DNA from: RGIG7179 sp051893555
Lineage (GTDB): Bacteria; Bacillota; Clostridia; Peptostreptococcales; Anaerovoracaceae
DNA length: 64,000 nt
NCBI GenBank assembly: GCA_051893555.1
Contig: JBJFHL010000016.1
Coordinates: 1-64,000 of the forward strand
Reading direction: 5' to 3'
The notes under the pieces are model-generated. The model saw nothing but the letters and a program-made list of their open reading frames with translations, had not been told where the DNA came from and did no database searches. The position numbers and the translations under genes were made by a program. Shown here piece by piece: positions 50,332 through 58,318 of the stretch; the first letter of the stretch is position 1, and every line of letters starts with the position of its first letter.

Positions 50332-51913
50332 CGAAAAAAAGGGCAGGCTGGTGGTGCTGCTGGCCCGCGGATTTCTGCTGTTTACGGCCACACTGCTGGT
50401 GCTGACCGTTTGCGTGTTCCAGATCAGCCAGGCCTATTACGACCACCTGAGCCGGATCCCGGACTACGACAATCTGCGGCAGAACGACGACCTGAATGGG
50501 GGAAATTATGAGGAAGTATCCGTGGAAAAATACCTGGGCAAAGGCGGAGCGTTTGCCGTGCTGAACGGCGACGGGACGCTGGCATACGGCTCTTCGGAAG
50601 TCATGGAGAAGGGATTTACCGCCGGAGAACTGGAATGCATGCAGGATTACGATGCCTATTCCTATGTGGTTTGCACCCCGTTCCTGACGCCGGATGGAGA
50701 CAAAGAGTACATCTTCACCAAATATCTTTATGAAGAGGATGAAGAACTGGTCATGATTCTCAATGAAGATCTGGAGGTAGTGGACGGCGGTTTCGGGGAT
50801 GGGCGCAAAATCTACACACCCGGCGAGGTTTCTTTTCTCCGGGGGGACACGGTGCCTGGGTTCGAATTTTATCACTGCAGTCTGGAGAACGGACGTACCC
50901 TGGTGGGAATGTCGAGGGTAAAGGAGTATCAGGATTATTACAATATGAGCGCCAAGGCCAACCGGCTGTTTCTGGTGCTGCTGCCCATGTACGCGCTGGT
51001 GCTGGGATTTTTCCTGCTGTGGATCAACCGGCAGATCAAGACCCCGCTGGTGCGGCTCAACCGTGCCATCGAAAGTCTGGCCGCCGGCAGTGATGCCAGG
51101 ACCGGGGATCTGAAAGGACCGTGGGAGATCCGGCAGATCGGAAAGAATTTCGATCGGATGGCAGACCGGCTGGCAGAAAGTGAAGCCCAGCGGCAGAAGA
51201 TGGACGGCGAGCGGCAGAAGCTGCTGGCGGATATTTCCCATGATCTGAAAACGCCGATCACGGTAATTTCCGGCTATACCCGGGCCATCCGGGACGGCAA
51301 GGTGCCGGAAGACAAGATGGATACCTATCTCCAGCTGATCGACACCAAGGCAGCGGAACTGACCGATCTGGTCAATTCCTTCCACGAATTCAGCAAGGTG
51401 GAGCATCCGGCCTTTACGCTGCAGACCCGCAGAACGGATGTCTGTGAATTCATGCGGGGGTATCTGGCAGACCGATATAATGAAATTGAATTATCCGGCT
51501 TTTCCCTGCGGGCCTTTATTCCGGAGGAGAAAGCCATCTACTGCATGATCGACAGCGGACAGATGCGCAGGGCGCTGGATAATATTCTGTATAATACCCT
51601 GCGCCACAACAGCCTCGGAACGGTGCTGGTGGCTTCCGTCAGCGAGGTGGAACGGGGAAGCGGGGATCTTCCGTGCGCCAGAATCGTGCTGGCGGACAAC
51701 GGAAGCGGCATTCCGCCTGCCATGCGGGAAACGCTGTTTGAACCGTTTATCAAGGGAGATGAAGCCCGGGGCGGCAGCGGAGGCAGCGGTCTGGGTCTGG
51801 CCATCACCCGCAGGATCATCCAGGCCCACGGAGGCAGCGTCCGGCTGCTGGAACCGTCGGCGGGAGGATACAGCACGGAATTTGAGATTTTGCTCCGAAA
51901 AACAGAACCTTAA
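50321..51913 (+). CDS. Membrane sensor histidine kinase
   Basis: Protein of 530 aa starting at TTG 50321. Two membrane helices (about 10-35 and 210-232) enclose an extracellular sensor of about 175 residues. HAMP, HisKA (ISHDLKTPIT, phospho-His) and HATPase (N-box DNILYNTLRHN, DNGSGIP, GGSGLGLAI) follow. Partner of the response regulator; signal unknown, perhaps a cell-wall agent given the exporter next door. Confidence 0.93.
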   Translation: MKNNEKKGRLVVLLARGFLLFTATLLVLTVCVFQISQAYYDHLSRIPDYDNLRQNDDLNGGNYEEVSVEKYLGKGGAFAVLNGDGTLAYGSSEVMEKGFTAGELECMQDYDAYSYVVCTPFLTPDGDKEYIFTKYLYEEDEELVMILNEDLEVVDGGFGDGRKIYTPGEVSFLRGDTVPGFEFYHCSLENGRTLVGMSRVKEYQDYYNMSAKANRLFLVLLPMYALVLGFFLLWINRQIKTPLVRLNRAIESLAAGSDARTGDLKGPWEIRQIGKNFDRMADRLAESEAQRQKMDGERQKLLADISHDLKTPITVISGYTRAIRDGKVPEDKMDTYLQLIDTKAAELTDLVNSFHEFSKVEHPAFTLQTRRTDVCEFMRGYLADRYNEIELSGFSLRAFIPEEKAIYCMIDSGQMRRALDNILYNTLRHNSLGTVLVASVSEVERGSGDLPCARIVLADNGSGIPPAMRETLFEPFIKGDEARGGSGGSGLGLAITRRIIQAHGGSVRLLEPSAGGYSTEFEILLRKTEP

Positions 51914-51962
51914 GAAATCTTAAGATTTCGGAAAGAATGGGGAAAGAAAGATTTGCTATACT
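51909..51962 (+). promoter_or_regulatory. Candidate response-regulator box and promoter for the exporter genes
   Basis: CTTAAGA occurs at 51909-51915 and 51919-51925, exactly 10 bp apart, overlapping the kinase stop codon. GAAATCTTAAGATTTC (51914-51929) is also a perfect 16-bp palindrome. TATACT at 51957-51962 has no -35 at 17 nt, typical for activator-dependent promoters of OmpR-type regulators. Confidence 0.65.
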
Positions 51963-51987
51963 GAAGTTGCAGAAGGGAGAACGGACC

Positions 51988-52713
51988 ATGGAACAAGCAT
52001 GTCATCGTGACCGGCCTGTGATTCAGGTCAGGCGGCTGAGAAAAGAATACATCATGGGTGAAGAGCGTGTCGTGGCACTGAAAGACATCAATCTGTCCAT
52101 CATGCGAGGGGAAATCTGCTGTATTTTCGGTACGTCGGGTTCCGGAAAGAGTACGCTGCTGAATCAGCTGGCGGGTCTGGAGAAACCGACGCGGGGGCAG
52201 GTGCTGATCGGGGGCGTACCTGTATCCCGACTGGACGAAAACGGCCTTGCGGCCTTCCGGCAGAAGCATGTGGGCTTCGTGTTTCAGTCCTATAATCTGC
52301 TTCCGGAACTGACAGCGGTGGAGAATGTGGCGATGCCGCTGATGTTCCGCGGCGTACCGAAGGAGGTGCGGGAACTGGAAGCGAAAAAAATGCTGTGCCG
52401 CGTGGGGCTGGCCAACCGGATGGACCATTATCCGGGGCAAATGTCCGGCGGTCAGCAGCAGAGAGCAGGCATCGCCCGGGCGTTTATCACGCGTCCGGAC
52501 ATCGTGTTTGCCGATGAACCGACCGGCAACCTGGATTCCAGGACCACCAAAGAGGTCATGGAAATGATCCACCGGTTTGCAAGGACCTTTCATCAGACCA
52601 TTGTACTGGTGTCCCACGACCCGGAAATGACGGAATACGCAGACCGGATCGTGACCTTAGTAGACGGCGAAATCGTCAGCGATAAAAGAACCCGAGGGGA
52701 GAATGCAATATGA
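51988..52713 (+). CDS. MacB-type ABC transporter ATPase
   Basis: Protein of 241 aa from ATG 51988 (GAAGGGAGAACG site; the ORF extends upstream without one). Walker A GTSGSGKST, signature MSGGQQQRAGIARAF, Walker B IVFADEPTGNLDS: the LolD/MacB ATPase subfamily. Works with the FtsX-like permease at 54545. Confidence 0.93.
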   Translation: MEQACHRDRPVIQVRRLRKEYIMGEERVVALKDINLSIMRGEICCIFGTSGSGKSTLLNQLAGLEKPTRGQVLIGGVPVSRLDENGLAAFRQKHVGFVFQSYNLLPELTAVENVAMPLMFRGVPKEVRELEAKKMLCRVGLANRMDHYPGQMSGGQQQRAGIARAFITRPDIVFADEPTGNLDSRTTKEVMEMIHRFARTFHQTIVLVSHDPEMTEYADRIVTLVDGEIVSDKRTRGENAI

Positions 52714-54548
52714 AAGAGTGCTTAAGAAAGTGTTTTGCAATATATCTGATACTGATAGTGCTGATGACCATGATTATGGCTGGTACCGGTGCGGCCTGGG
52801 CACAGAATGCAGGCGGCGGGCAGCTGGTGGCTGTGGGATATACGGCAGACAGATCCTATATCACAAAGGATATGATCGTAAACCTGAGTATCAAGCTGAA
52901 GCATACCGGAAAGCAGACCGTGGATGACGGCCTGGTGGATGTGACGCGGCTGGTGGACAGCTTCAGCGGCGGTAAAATAGACAAAGCGGTGACTTCCGGG
53001 GAAGGACAGACTTTCACCATGGATGTTTCGGTCAGCGGACTGAAATATACCGGCAGCGGAAGGAGCCTGAAGCTGATGGTAGGCATTGACGGGGATTATG
53101 AAGAGATCGAGATTCCGATCACGGAATGCAAAGAATATGAAGAACCGACCTACGAGCCGGTACAGCCGTCGGATCCGGATCCGATCCCGGCGCCGAAAGC
53201 CATCCTGAGCCGGAACGAGATGCCAAGCTCCATGAAGGCAAAGGAAGAGCGAACCATCACGGTATATGTGAAAAATGTGGGGACCACCACCATGAACAAT
53301 CCGGTCATCAGCTTTACGGCGTCAGACTGCCTGATGCTTCCGGGAGCCAGTTCCACCCTGCAGATGAAGAGCATCGCACCGGGAAAGACGGAGAGCGTAG
53401 ACATTCTGGTCCGGGCGATGGAGCAGGTGACCAGCTCCAGTCAGTATCTGGATGCGGAACTTCGGTTCGAATATTTTAATCGGGTTGCGACTGTCGATGG
53501 CAGCAGCAGCGGTAAGATCAGCATTCCTGCCAAAGTAACGGAAGAGAAAAAACCGGAGGAGGAAGAAACGGTGACTGACAGTCCGGTACCGAATCTGATC
53601 ATCACCCATTTCAATTACGGCGGCGGTTCCGTGGCGGCAGGTTCCGCCTTTGATCTGAGCTTTGATTTTGTCAATACCAGCAGCAGCCTGGCTGCGGAGA
53701 ATGTGGTAGTGACCGTGGAAGGCGGAGAGGGCTTTACCATCAACGGATCCACCAACACCTTCTATTTCGAAAAAGTGAAAGCAGGCGGCAAGAAGACGGT
53801 TACCGTGCCAATGAAGGTAATGCAGACCGTAGCCAACGGTGCGCAGCCGGTTTCCGTCAGCTTTAAATATGAATATGTGGATCATAAAAAGCGGAATGCT
53901 TCTTCGGCGGATCTGAAGATCACCGTGCCGGTCTACCAGAAAGACCGGTTTGAGATCGCAAGACCGGTGGTGCCTGTCATGGTTTATGCAGGGGAAGAAA
54001 ACAGCATTACCATGTCCTATGTGAATAAGGGCAAATCGGACATTCTCAATGTGGAAGCCGCACTGGAAGGAAATGTGGACACCTATACGCCGGTACAGAA
54101 TATCGGCAATCTGGAGCCGGGAAAGAGCGGAACCATCGCCTTTTCTGTCACGGCACTGGAAGCAGGCGAAGCTGAATTCACCATTAAAGTTACATATGAA
54201 GATGCCAACGGGGATACCAAAACCAGAGAATTTCCGGTGACCATGGCTGTGGAGGAAATGGTGTATGATGATCCGGGTATGGAGGAGCCGATGGATCCGG
54301 GCATGGAGGAGCCGGAGAAGTCAGGCCCTAGTCTGCCTGTAATCCTGGGGATTGCGGCAGCTATCATTCTTGCAGCAATTTTCATCATCCGCAAGCGGAA
54401 AAAAGCCGCCGCACTGAAAAAGGAAGCGGCCATGTGGGATAGCTGGGACGATGACATGACCGGCGGTTCGTCCGGCGCATCCGGCGGCACGGCCACCGGA
54501 ACAGACGGTGCTTCGTCCGGTACCGGCAGCACGGAGGGAAAGAAATGA
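52710..54548 (+). CDS. Exported CARDB/COG1361-like protein of the exporter operon
   Basis: Protein of 612 aa: signal peptide (about 1-32), repeated immunoglobulin-like CARDB-type domains (for example about 35-140, 175-280, 300-400, 420-515), an acidic linker, a C-terminal membrane helix (about 545-565) and a basic/Ser-Gly-Thr tail inside. Overlaps both flanking exporter genes by 4 bp. It takes the place normally held by a MacA-like adaptor and may bind substrate or wall outside the cell. Confidence 0.78.
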   Translation: MKECLRKCFAIYLILIVLMTMIMAGTGAAWAQNAGGGQLVAVGYTADRSYITKDMIVNLSIKLKHTGKQTVDDGLVDVTRLVDSFSGGKIDKAVTSGEGQTFTMDVSVSGLKYTGSGRSLKLMVGIDGDYEEIEIPITECKEYEEPTYEPVQPSDPDPIPAPKAILSRNEMPSSMKAKEERTITVYVKNVGTTTMNNPVISFTASDCLMLPGASSTLQMKSIAPGKTESVDILVRAMEQVTSSSQYLDAELRFEYFNRVATVDGSSSGKISIPAKVTEEKKPEEEETVTDSPVPNLIITHFNYGGGSVAAGSAFDLSFDFVNTSSSLAAENVVVTVEGGEGFTINGSTNTFYFEKVKAGGKKTVTVPMKVMQTVANGAQPVSVSFKYEYVDHKKRNASSADLKITVPVYQKDRFEIARPVVPVMVYAGEENSITMSYVNKGKSDILNVEAALEGNVDTYTPVQNIGNLEPGKSGTIAFSVTALEAGEAEFTIKVTYEDANGDTKTREFPVTMAVEEMVYDDPGMEEPMDPGMEEPEKSGPSLPVILGIAAAIILAAIFIIRKRKKAAALKKEAAMWDSWDDDMTGGSSGASGGTATGTDGASSGTGSTEGKK

Positions 54549-55951
54549 GACTGGCGGACATAGGCAGAATGTGCATCGATAACCTGAAGCGCCGAAAAGG
54601 TCGGACGATCCTTACGGTGCTGGGGGTTTTCATCGGCTGTACATCCATCGTGGTGATGGTTTCCATCGGTATCGGCATGAAGGAATCCCAGGATCAGATG
54701 CTGGCCAGTATGGGCGATCTGTCTATCATTGAAGTGAATCAGGGATACGGCGACATGGGAAACGGAGAAGAGGTCAAGCTGGATGATGCGGCAGTGGAAA
54801 GCTTCCGGGCTATGGACGGCGTGGAGGCCGTCATGCCGAAGGTTTCTCTCAATCTGGAATATCCCATTCGCATGACGGCAGGCATCAATGACCGGTATTA
54901 TTGCGACTGGGTGGAGATCGTCGGCATGGATACGGAAGCCATGGAAGCCATGGGCTATGCGCTGCTGGACGGCAAGGTACCGGGAAAGACCGCAGGAGAA
55001 GTACTTGCCGGTCAGTACCTGGCGTACAACTTTTATGACAGTCTGCTGCCGGAGGGCAGGAATTATGTGGACCGATGGGTCGGTTATGACGAGCAGGGAA
55101 ATGAGCTGCCGCCGGATGATCCGTTCTTCGACCCTATGAAGACCCCGATCACCCTGGAAGTGGATATGAGCGACGGTACCACGGAAAAGAAATATCGTAC
55201 GGAACTGAAGGTGACGGGCATCACCAAAGAGGACTACGGCAAAGGCTGGGAAACCTCCGAGGGACTGATGATGAGCGTGGATTCCATGAAAGCCCTGATG
55301 GCGAAAATCAAAGAGACCAGCGGTGCAGTTCCATCTGCGAAAGATAATAAGATTACATACTCCACCATTCTGGTGAAGGCATCCGACATCAGTCTGGTGT
55401 CAGAAGTGGAGAGCAGTATAAAAGGACTGGGCTACAGTACCTATTCCATGGAGAGCATGCGGGAGAGCATGGAGGAAAGTGCCCGTCAGGTGCAGCTTAT
55501 GCTGGGCGGTCTGGGTGCCATTTCTCTGTTCGTCGCTGCCATCGGTATTACCAACACCATGATCATGTCCATCTCTGAGCGAACCCGAGAGATCGGCATC
55601 ATGAAAGCACTGGGCTGCTATGTGCGAGATATCCGCCTGCTGTTTCTTATGGAAGCAGGCGCCATCGGGCTCATGGGCGGCGTCATCGGCTGCGTGATCA
55701 GCCTGCTGCTATCGGTGGTAATCAATCTGTTTGCCATGGGGGCCATGGGAAACATGGACGGCGGTATCAGCGGTGAACTGATCCTGCAGGCACTACTGGG
55801 CGGAGAAGGCATCAACCGGGTATCCGTCATTCCGCTGCAGCTGATGGCCTTCGCCATCGTGTTTTCTGTATTCGTTGGTCTGGTGTCCGGCTACTATCCG
55901 GCCAATAAGGCAGTGAAAATTCCGGCACTGGAAGCCATCAAGCATGAATAA
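54545..55951 (+). CDS. MacB/FtsX-type ABC permease
   Basis: Protein of 468 aa. N-terminal helix, large extracellular MacB-PCD domain (about 45-320), then three helices in an FtsX domain (AIGITNTMIMSISERTREIGIMKALGC). Pumps peptides, antibiotics or lipoproteins with the ATPase at 51988. Followed by a strong terminator. Confidence 0.9.
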   Translation: MRLADIGRMCIDNLKRRKGRTILTVLGVFIGCTSIVVMVSIGIGMKESQDQMLASMGDLSIIEVNQGYGDMGNGEEVKLDDAAVESFRAMDGVEAVMPKVSLNLEYPIRMTAGINDRYYCDWVEIVGMDTEAMEAMGYALLDGKVPGKTAGEVLAGQYLAYNFYDSLLPEGRNYVDRWVGYDEQGNELPPDDPFFDPMKTPITLEVDMSDGTTEKKYRTELKVTGITKEDYGKGWETSEGLMMSVDSMKALMAKIKETSGAVPSAKDNKITYSTILVKASDISLVSEVESSIKGLGYSTYSMESMRESMEESARQVQLMLGGLGAISLFVAAIGITNTMIMSISERTREIGIMKALGCYVRDIRLLFLMEAGAIGLMGGVIGCVISLLLSVVINLFAMGAMGNMDGGISGELILQALLGGEGINRVSVIPLQLMAFAIVFSVFVGLVSGYYPANKAVKIPALEAIKHE

Positions 55952-55991
55952 AGAAATGAACCTCATACTTTTCCATATAGCGAAGAAATAA

Positions 55992-56041
55992 GAGAAGGTG
56001 CAGAATCTGCCGGGGGCAGATGCTGCACCTTCTCGATTTTT
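55992..56041 (+). terminator. Strong terminator after the exporter operon
   Basis: GAGAAGGTGCAG (55992-56003) pairs with CTGCACCTTCTC (56023-56034), with an inner TCTGC/GCAGA helix; T5 follows. Confidence 0.9.
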
Positions 56042-56055
56042 ACGGTCTGTGAACC

Positions 56056-56084
56056 TTGCTCTTTCGGCGAATTTGAGGTAAAAT
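56056..56084 (+). promoter_or_regulatory. Promoter for the RlmA-like gene
   Basis: TTGCTC (56056-56061), 17-nt spacer, TAAAAT (56079-56084); coding start 56130. Confidence 0.65.
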
Positions 56085-56129
56085 ATTGATATTTCACGGA
56101 CTATCATCCAGAAAGCAGGGATTGAATAT

Positions 56130-57095
56130 ATGAGTAAATTTGAACGATACCGGCAATCGGGCAGCGTACTGGTCTGCCCGGTCTGCGAAGGGCAGCTGGA
56201 TCTGACCGCAGAGGGCCGATCCTTGGCCTGCGCCAATCGGCACAGTTTTGATATTGCCCGGCAGGGATATGTGAACCTCTACCGCGGAAAACCAGTGAAC
56301 GAATATTCGAAAGAATCCTTCCGGCAGCGGCAGCAGATCCTGGAAAAAGGCATGTATGCCCATATTCTGGAGGAGATCTGCGGCTTCCTGCAGGAAACAT
56401 GCGGCAGTGTTGGCACCGACTGGCATACCGACCGGAACACCAACCGACAGTCGTTTGAGGGAGGCGGACCGGTGCTTACCCTTCTGGATGCCGGCTGCGG
56501 CGAAGGGTATTACACCCGGGAGATTGCGGCACGATTTGGCGGCGGCTGCAGCCTGGAAGCGGCCGGAAAGCCGGAAGGCGGCTGCAGACTGAATCTGTAT
56601 GGGGTGGATCTGTCGCGGGACTCGGTGCAGCTGGCAGCAGCAACGGCCAATCAGGCCGGCGGCGCTGCCTCGGAAATCAAGTGGCTGGTGGCTGATATTG
56701 GACATTTGCCTGTGAGAGACGGCAGTGTGGATTTTTTGCTGGATATCTTCACGTCAGCAAACTACGAAGAATTCCGGCGTGTTCTGTCCTCTAACGGGTA
56801 TCTGATCAAAGTCATCCCTGGCGAGAACCATGTGAAAGAACTTCGGGAGGCAGCCAGCGGCCAGCTCCACCACAAAGCGTATAAAGAACGGAAGGGTGCA
56901 GCAGTTTTTTCGAAGCATTTTGAAACTGTTCTGAATAAGACGGTTTCCCGGACCTTTTCCGTAACGCCGGAAGAACGGGATATTTTCATTCACATGACGC
57001 CGCTGCTCTTCCAGGTGGATAAATCGAAGGTAGACTGGACTGCAGTGCAGTCCATCACCGTGGAAGGCCAGCTGCTGATCGGACGGAAAAAATAA
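56130..57095 (+). CDS. RlmA-type 23S rRNA guanine-N1 methyltransferase
   Basis: Protein of 321 aa. N-terminal zinc site (CPVCEGQ...CANRHSFD), Rossmann methyltransferase core with LLDAGCGEGYYT. RlmA enzymes methylate G745 or G748 of 23S rRNA and can affect macrolide-type antibiotic binding. A small Thr/Asn/Gly-rich insert (about 90-115) is unusual. It follows the exporter but has its own promoter. Confidence 0.88.
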   Translation: MSKFERYRQSGSVLVCPVCEGQLDLTAEGRSLACANRHSFDIARQGYVNLYRGKPVNEYSKESFRQRQQILEKGMYAHILEEICGFLQETCGSVGTDWHTDRNTNRQSFEGGGPVLTLLDAGCGEGYYTREIAARFGGGCSLEAAGKPEGGCRLNLYGVDLSRDSVQLAAATANQAGGAASEIKWLVADIGHLPVRDGSVDFLLDIFTSANYEEFRRVLSSNGYLIKVIPGENHVKELREAASGQLHHKAYKERKGAAVFSKHFETVLNKTVSRTFSVTPEERDIFIHMTPLLFQVDKSKVDWTAVQSITVEGQLLIGRKK

Positions 57096-57130
57096 AAAAA
57101 AAGAAGAGCCAATGCTGCGCAACACGAAAA

Positions 57131-57388
57131 GGACGCCAAAGGTTGATTTTTAGGCCCTGTGGCGTGTATAGATCATCTAGGTATGCAGCAAAATAGGAAT
57201 CTATTACAGTAATAAAATTGCAAATAGAGTATAAAATAGAATATATTTCCATATAATAACAGATACGTGTGCAAATCAAATACGAATAAATGTAATAAAC
57301 AGGAATTTAAGAAAAATTATACAAATTATAAAAGGCCAATCACATAATACGGGACGCCAACTGGATCAAAACGACTCATTTGGCGTCC
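57131..57388. repeat. AT-rich segment bounded by GGACGCCAAA inverted repeats
   Basis: GGACGCCAAA at 57131-57140 is exactly inverted as TTTGGCGTCC at 57379-57388; a third partial copy (GGGACGCCAA) at 57351-57360 makes a terminator hairpin with the right one. The interior (about 210 bp) is AT-rich and has no ORF. No gene lies between 57096 and 57433. Confidence 0.6.
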
Positions 57389-57394
57389 CTTTTT
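57351..57394 (+). terminator. Terminator before the minus-strand LysR gene
   Basis: GGGACGCCAA (57351-57360) pairs with TTGGCGTCCC (57380-57389), perfect, then T5 on the plus strand. Confidence 0.75.
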
Positions 57395-57397
57395 GCG

Positions 57398-57455
57398 TGC
57401 AAACTTTTTTTGGTACCCTTTTCATGTGCAAACTTATTTACAGTACCCGTTTTCC
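57398..57455. repeat. Near-tandem 28-bp duplication at the lysR 3' end
   Basis: TGCAAACTTTTTTTGGTACCC and TGCAAACTTATTTACAGTACCC follow each other (from about 57398 and 57425). The second copy includes the lysR stop region. Confidence 0.6.
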
Positions 57456-58318
57456 GCAAGCCACTGCCGGGTGCACTGCAGAAAGGCAGCGGCGGCGCCG
57501 GACAGGCTCTTTCGGTCGCGGAAGCCGACGCCCAGATCCCGCCAGGCCGGCGGATCCAGAGGAACTGCAGCAATTCGACGAGAGAATCCCTGAATCATCA
57601 TCATGGACATGAGGCTGGTTCCAAGCCCCTGTTCCACCATGGCCACCACAGCGTGGTCGTCGCTTTCGATGAAGCGGGTATCCGGCTGGATCCCATTGGC
57701 CTCCAGCACGGCGGTGATCTCATCATCGACCCCTTCATTGAGGGCGATGTAAGGAAGTTCGGGCAACTGGCACAGCGAAAAGCTGGACAGGCTTGCGTGG
57801 GGATCCTCGGCGGCAAAGATGCTGACGATGGGATCCCGGTACAGAAAGTCCGAATCCATTTCCGTGTCCGGCGGATATTTGATAAATCCGATATCCACGC
57901 GACCGCTGCGGATCCATTCCTCAATCTGTTCGTTGGTTCCGTGGAGCAGTTCAAACCGGATCTCCGGATAGTCTGCATGAAAGGACCGGATGATGCCGGG
58001 CAGCCACTGCGCCGACACGCTGTTGAAGGTGCCGATGCGAATGAGGCCGGCCCGCAGCCCGTTGATTTCATTCACACACTCCTCCAGACGGTACTGGTCG
58101 TATAGGACAGTGCGGATGTGGGGCAGCAGCAGCTGACCTTCTGCGGTGAGCTGCACGCCGCTTCGATCTCTTTTCAAAATCCGAAAGCCGAACTGTTCTT
58201 CCAGCGCGTTGAGTGCACGGGTCAGACCGGACTGGCTGTAACCCAGTTCTTCTGCAGCCTGCGACAGGGTGCCGGTTTCCAGGGCTTTCAGCAACGCTTC
58301 GTATTGGGACACGTTCAT
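57434..58318 (-). CDS. LysR-family transcriptional regulator
   Basis: Protein of 294 aa. N-terminal winged helix (GTLSQAAEELGYSQSGLTRALNALEEQFG) and a LysR substrate domain (about 90-290). Its ATG overlaps the stop of the RqcH gene by 4 bp, so it is translated from the same mRNA. Targets and ligand unknown. Confidence 0.9.
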   Translation of the reverse strand: MNVSQYEALLKALETGTLSQAAEELGYSQSGLTRALNALEEQFGFRILKRDRSGVQLTAEGQLLLPHIRTVLYDQYRLEECVNEINGLRAGLIRIGTFNSVSAQWLPGIIRSFHADYPEIRFELLHGTNEQIEEWIRSGRVDIGFIKYPPDTEMDSDFLYRDPIVSIFAAEDPHASLSSFSLCQLPELPYIALNEGVDDEITAVLEANGIQPDTRFIESDDHAVVAMVEQGLGTSLMSMMMIQGFSRRIAAVPLDPPAWRDLGVGFRDRKSLSGAAAAFLQCTRQWLAENGYCK

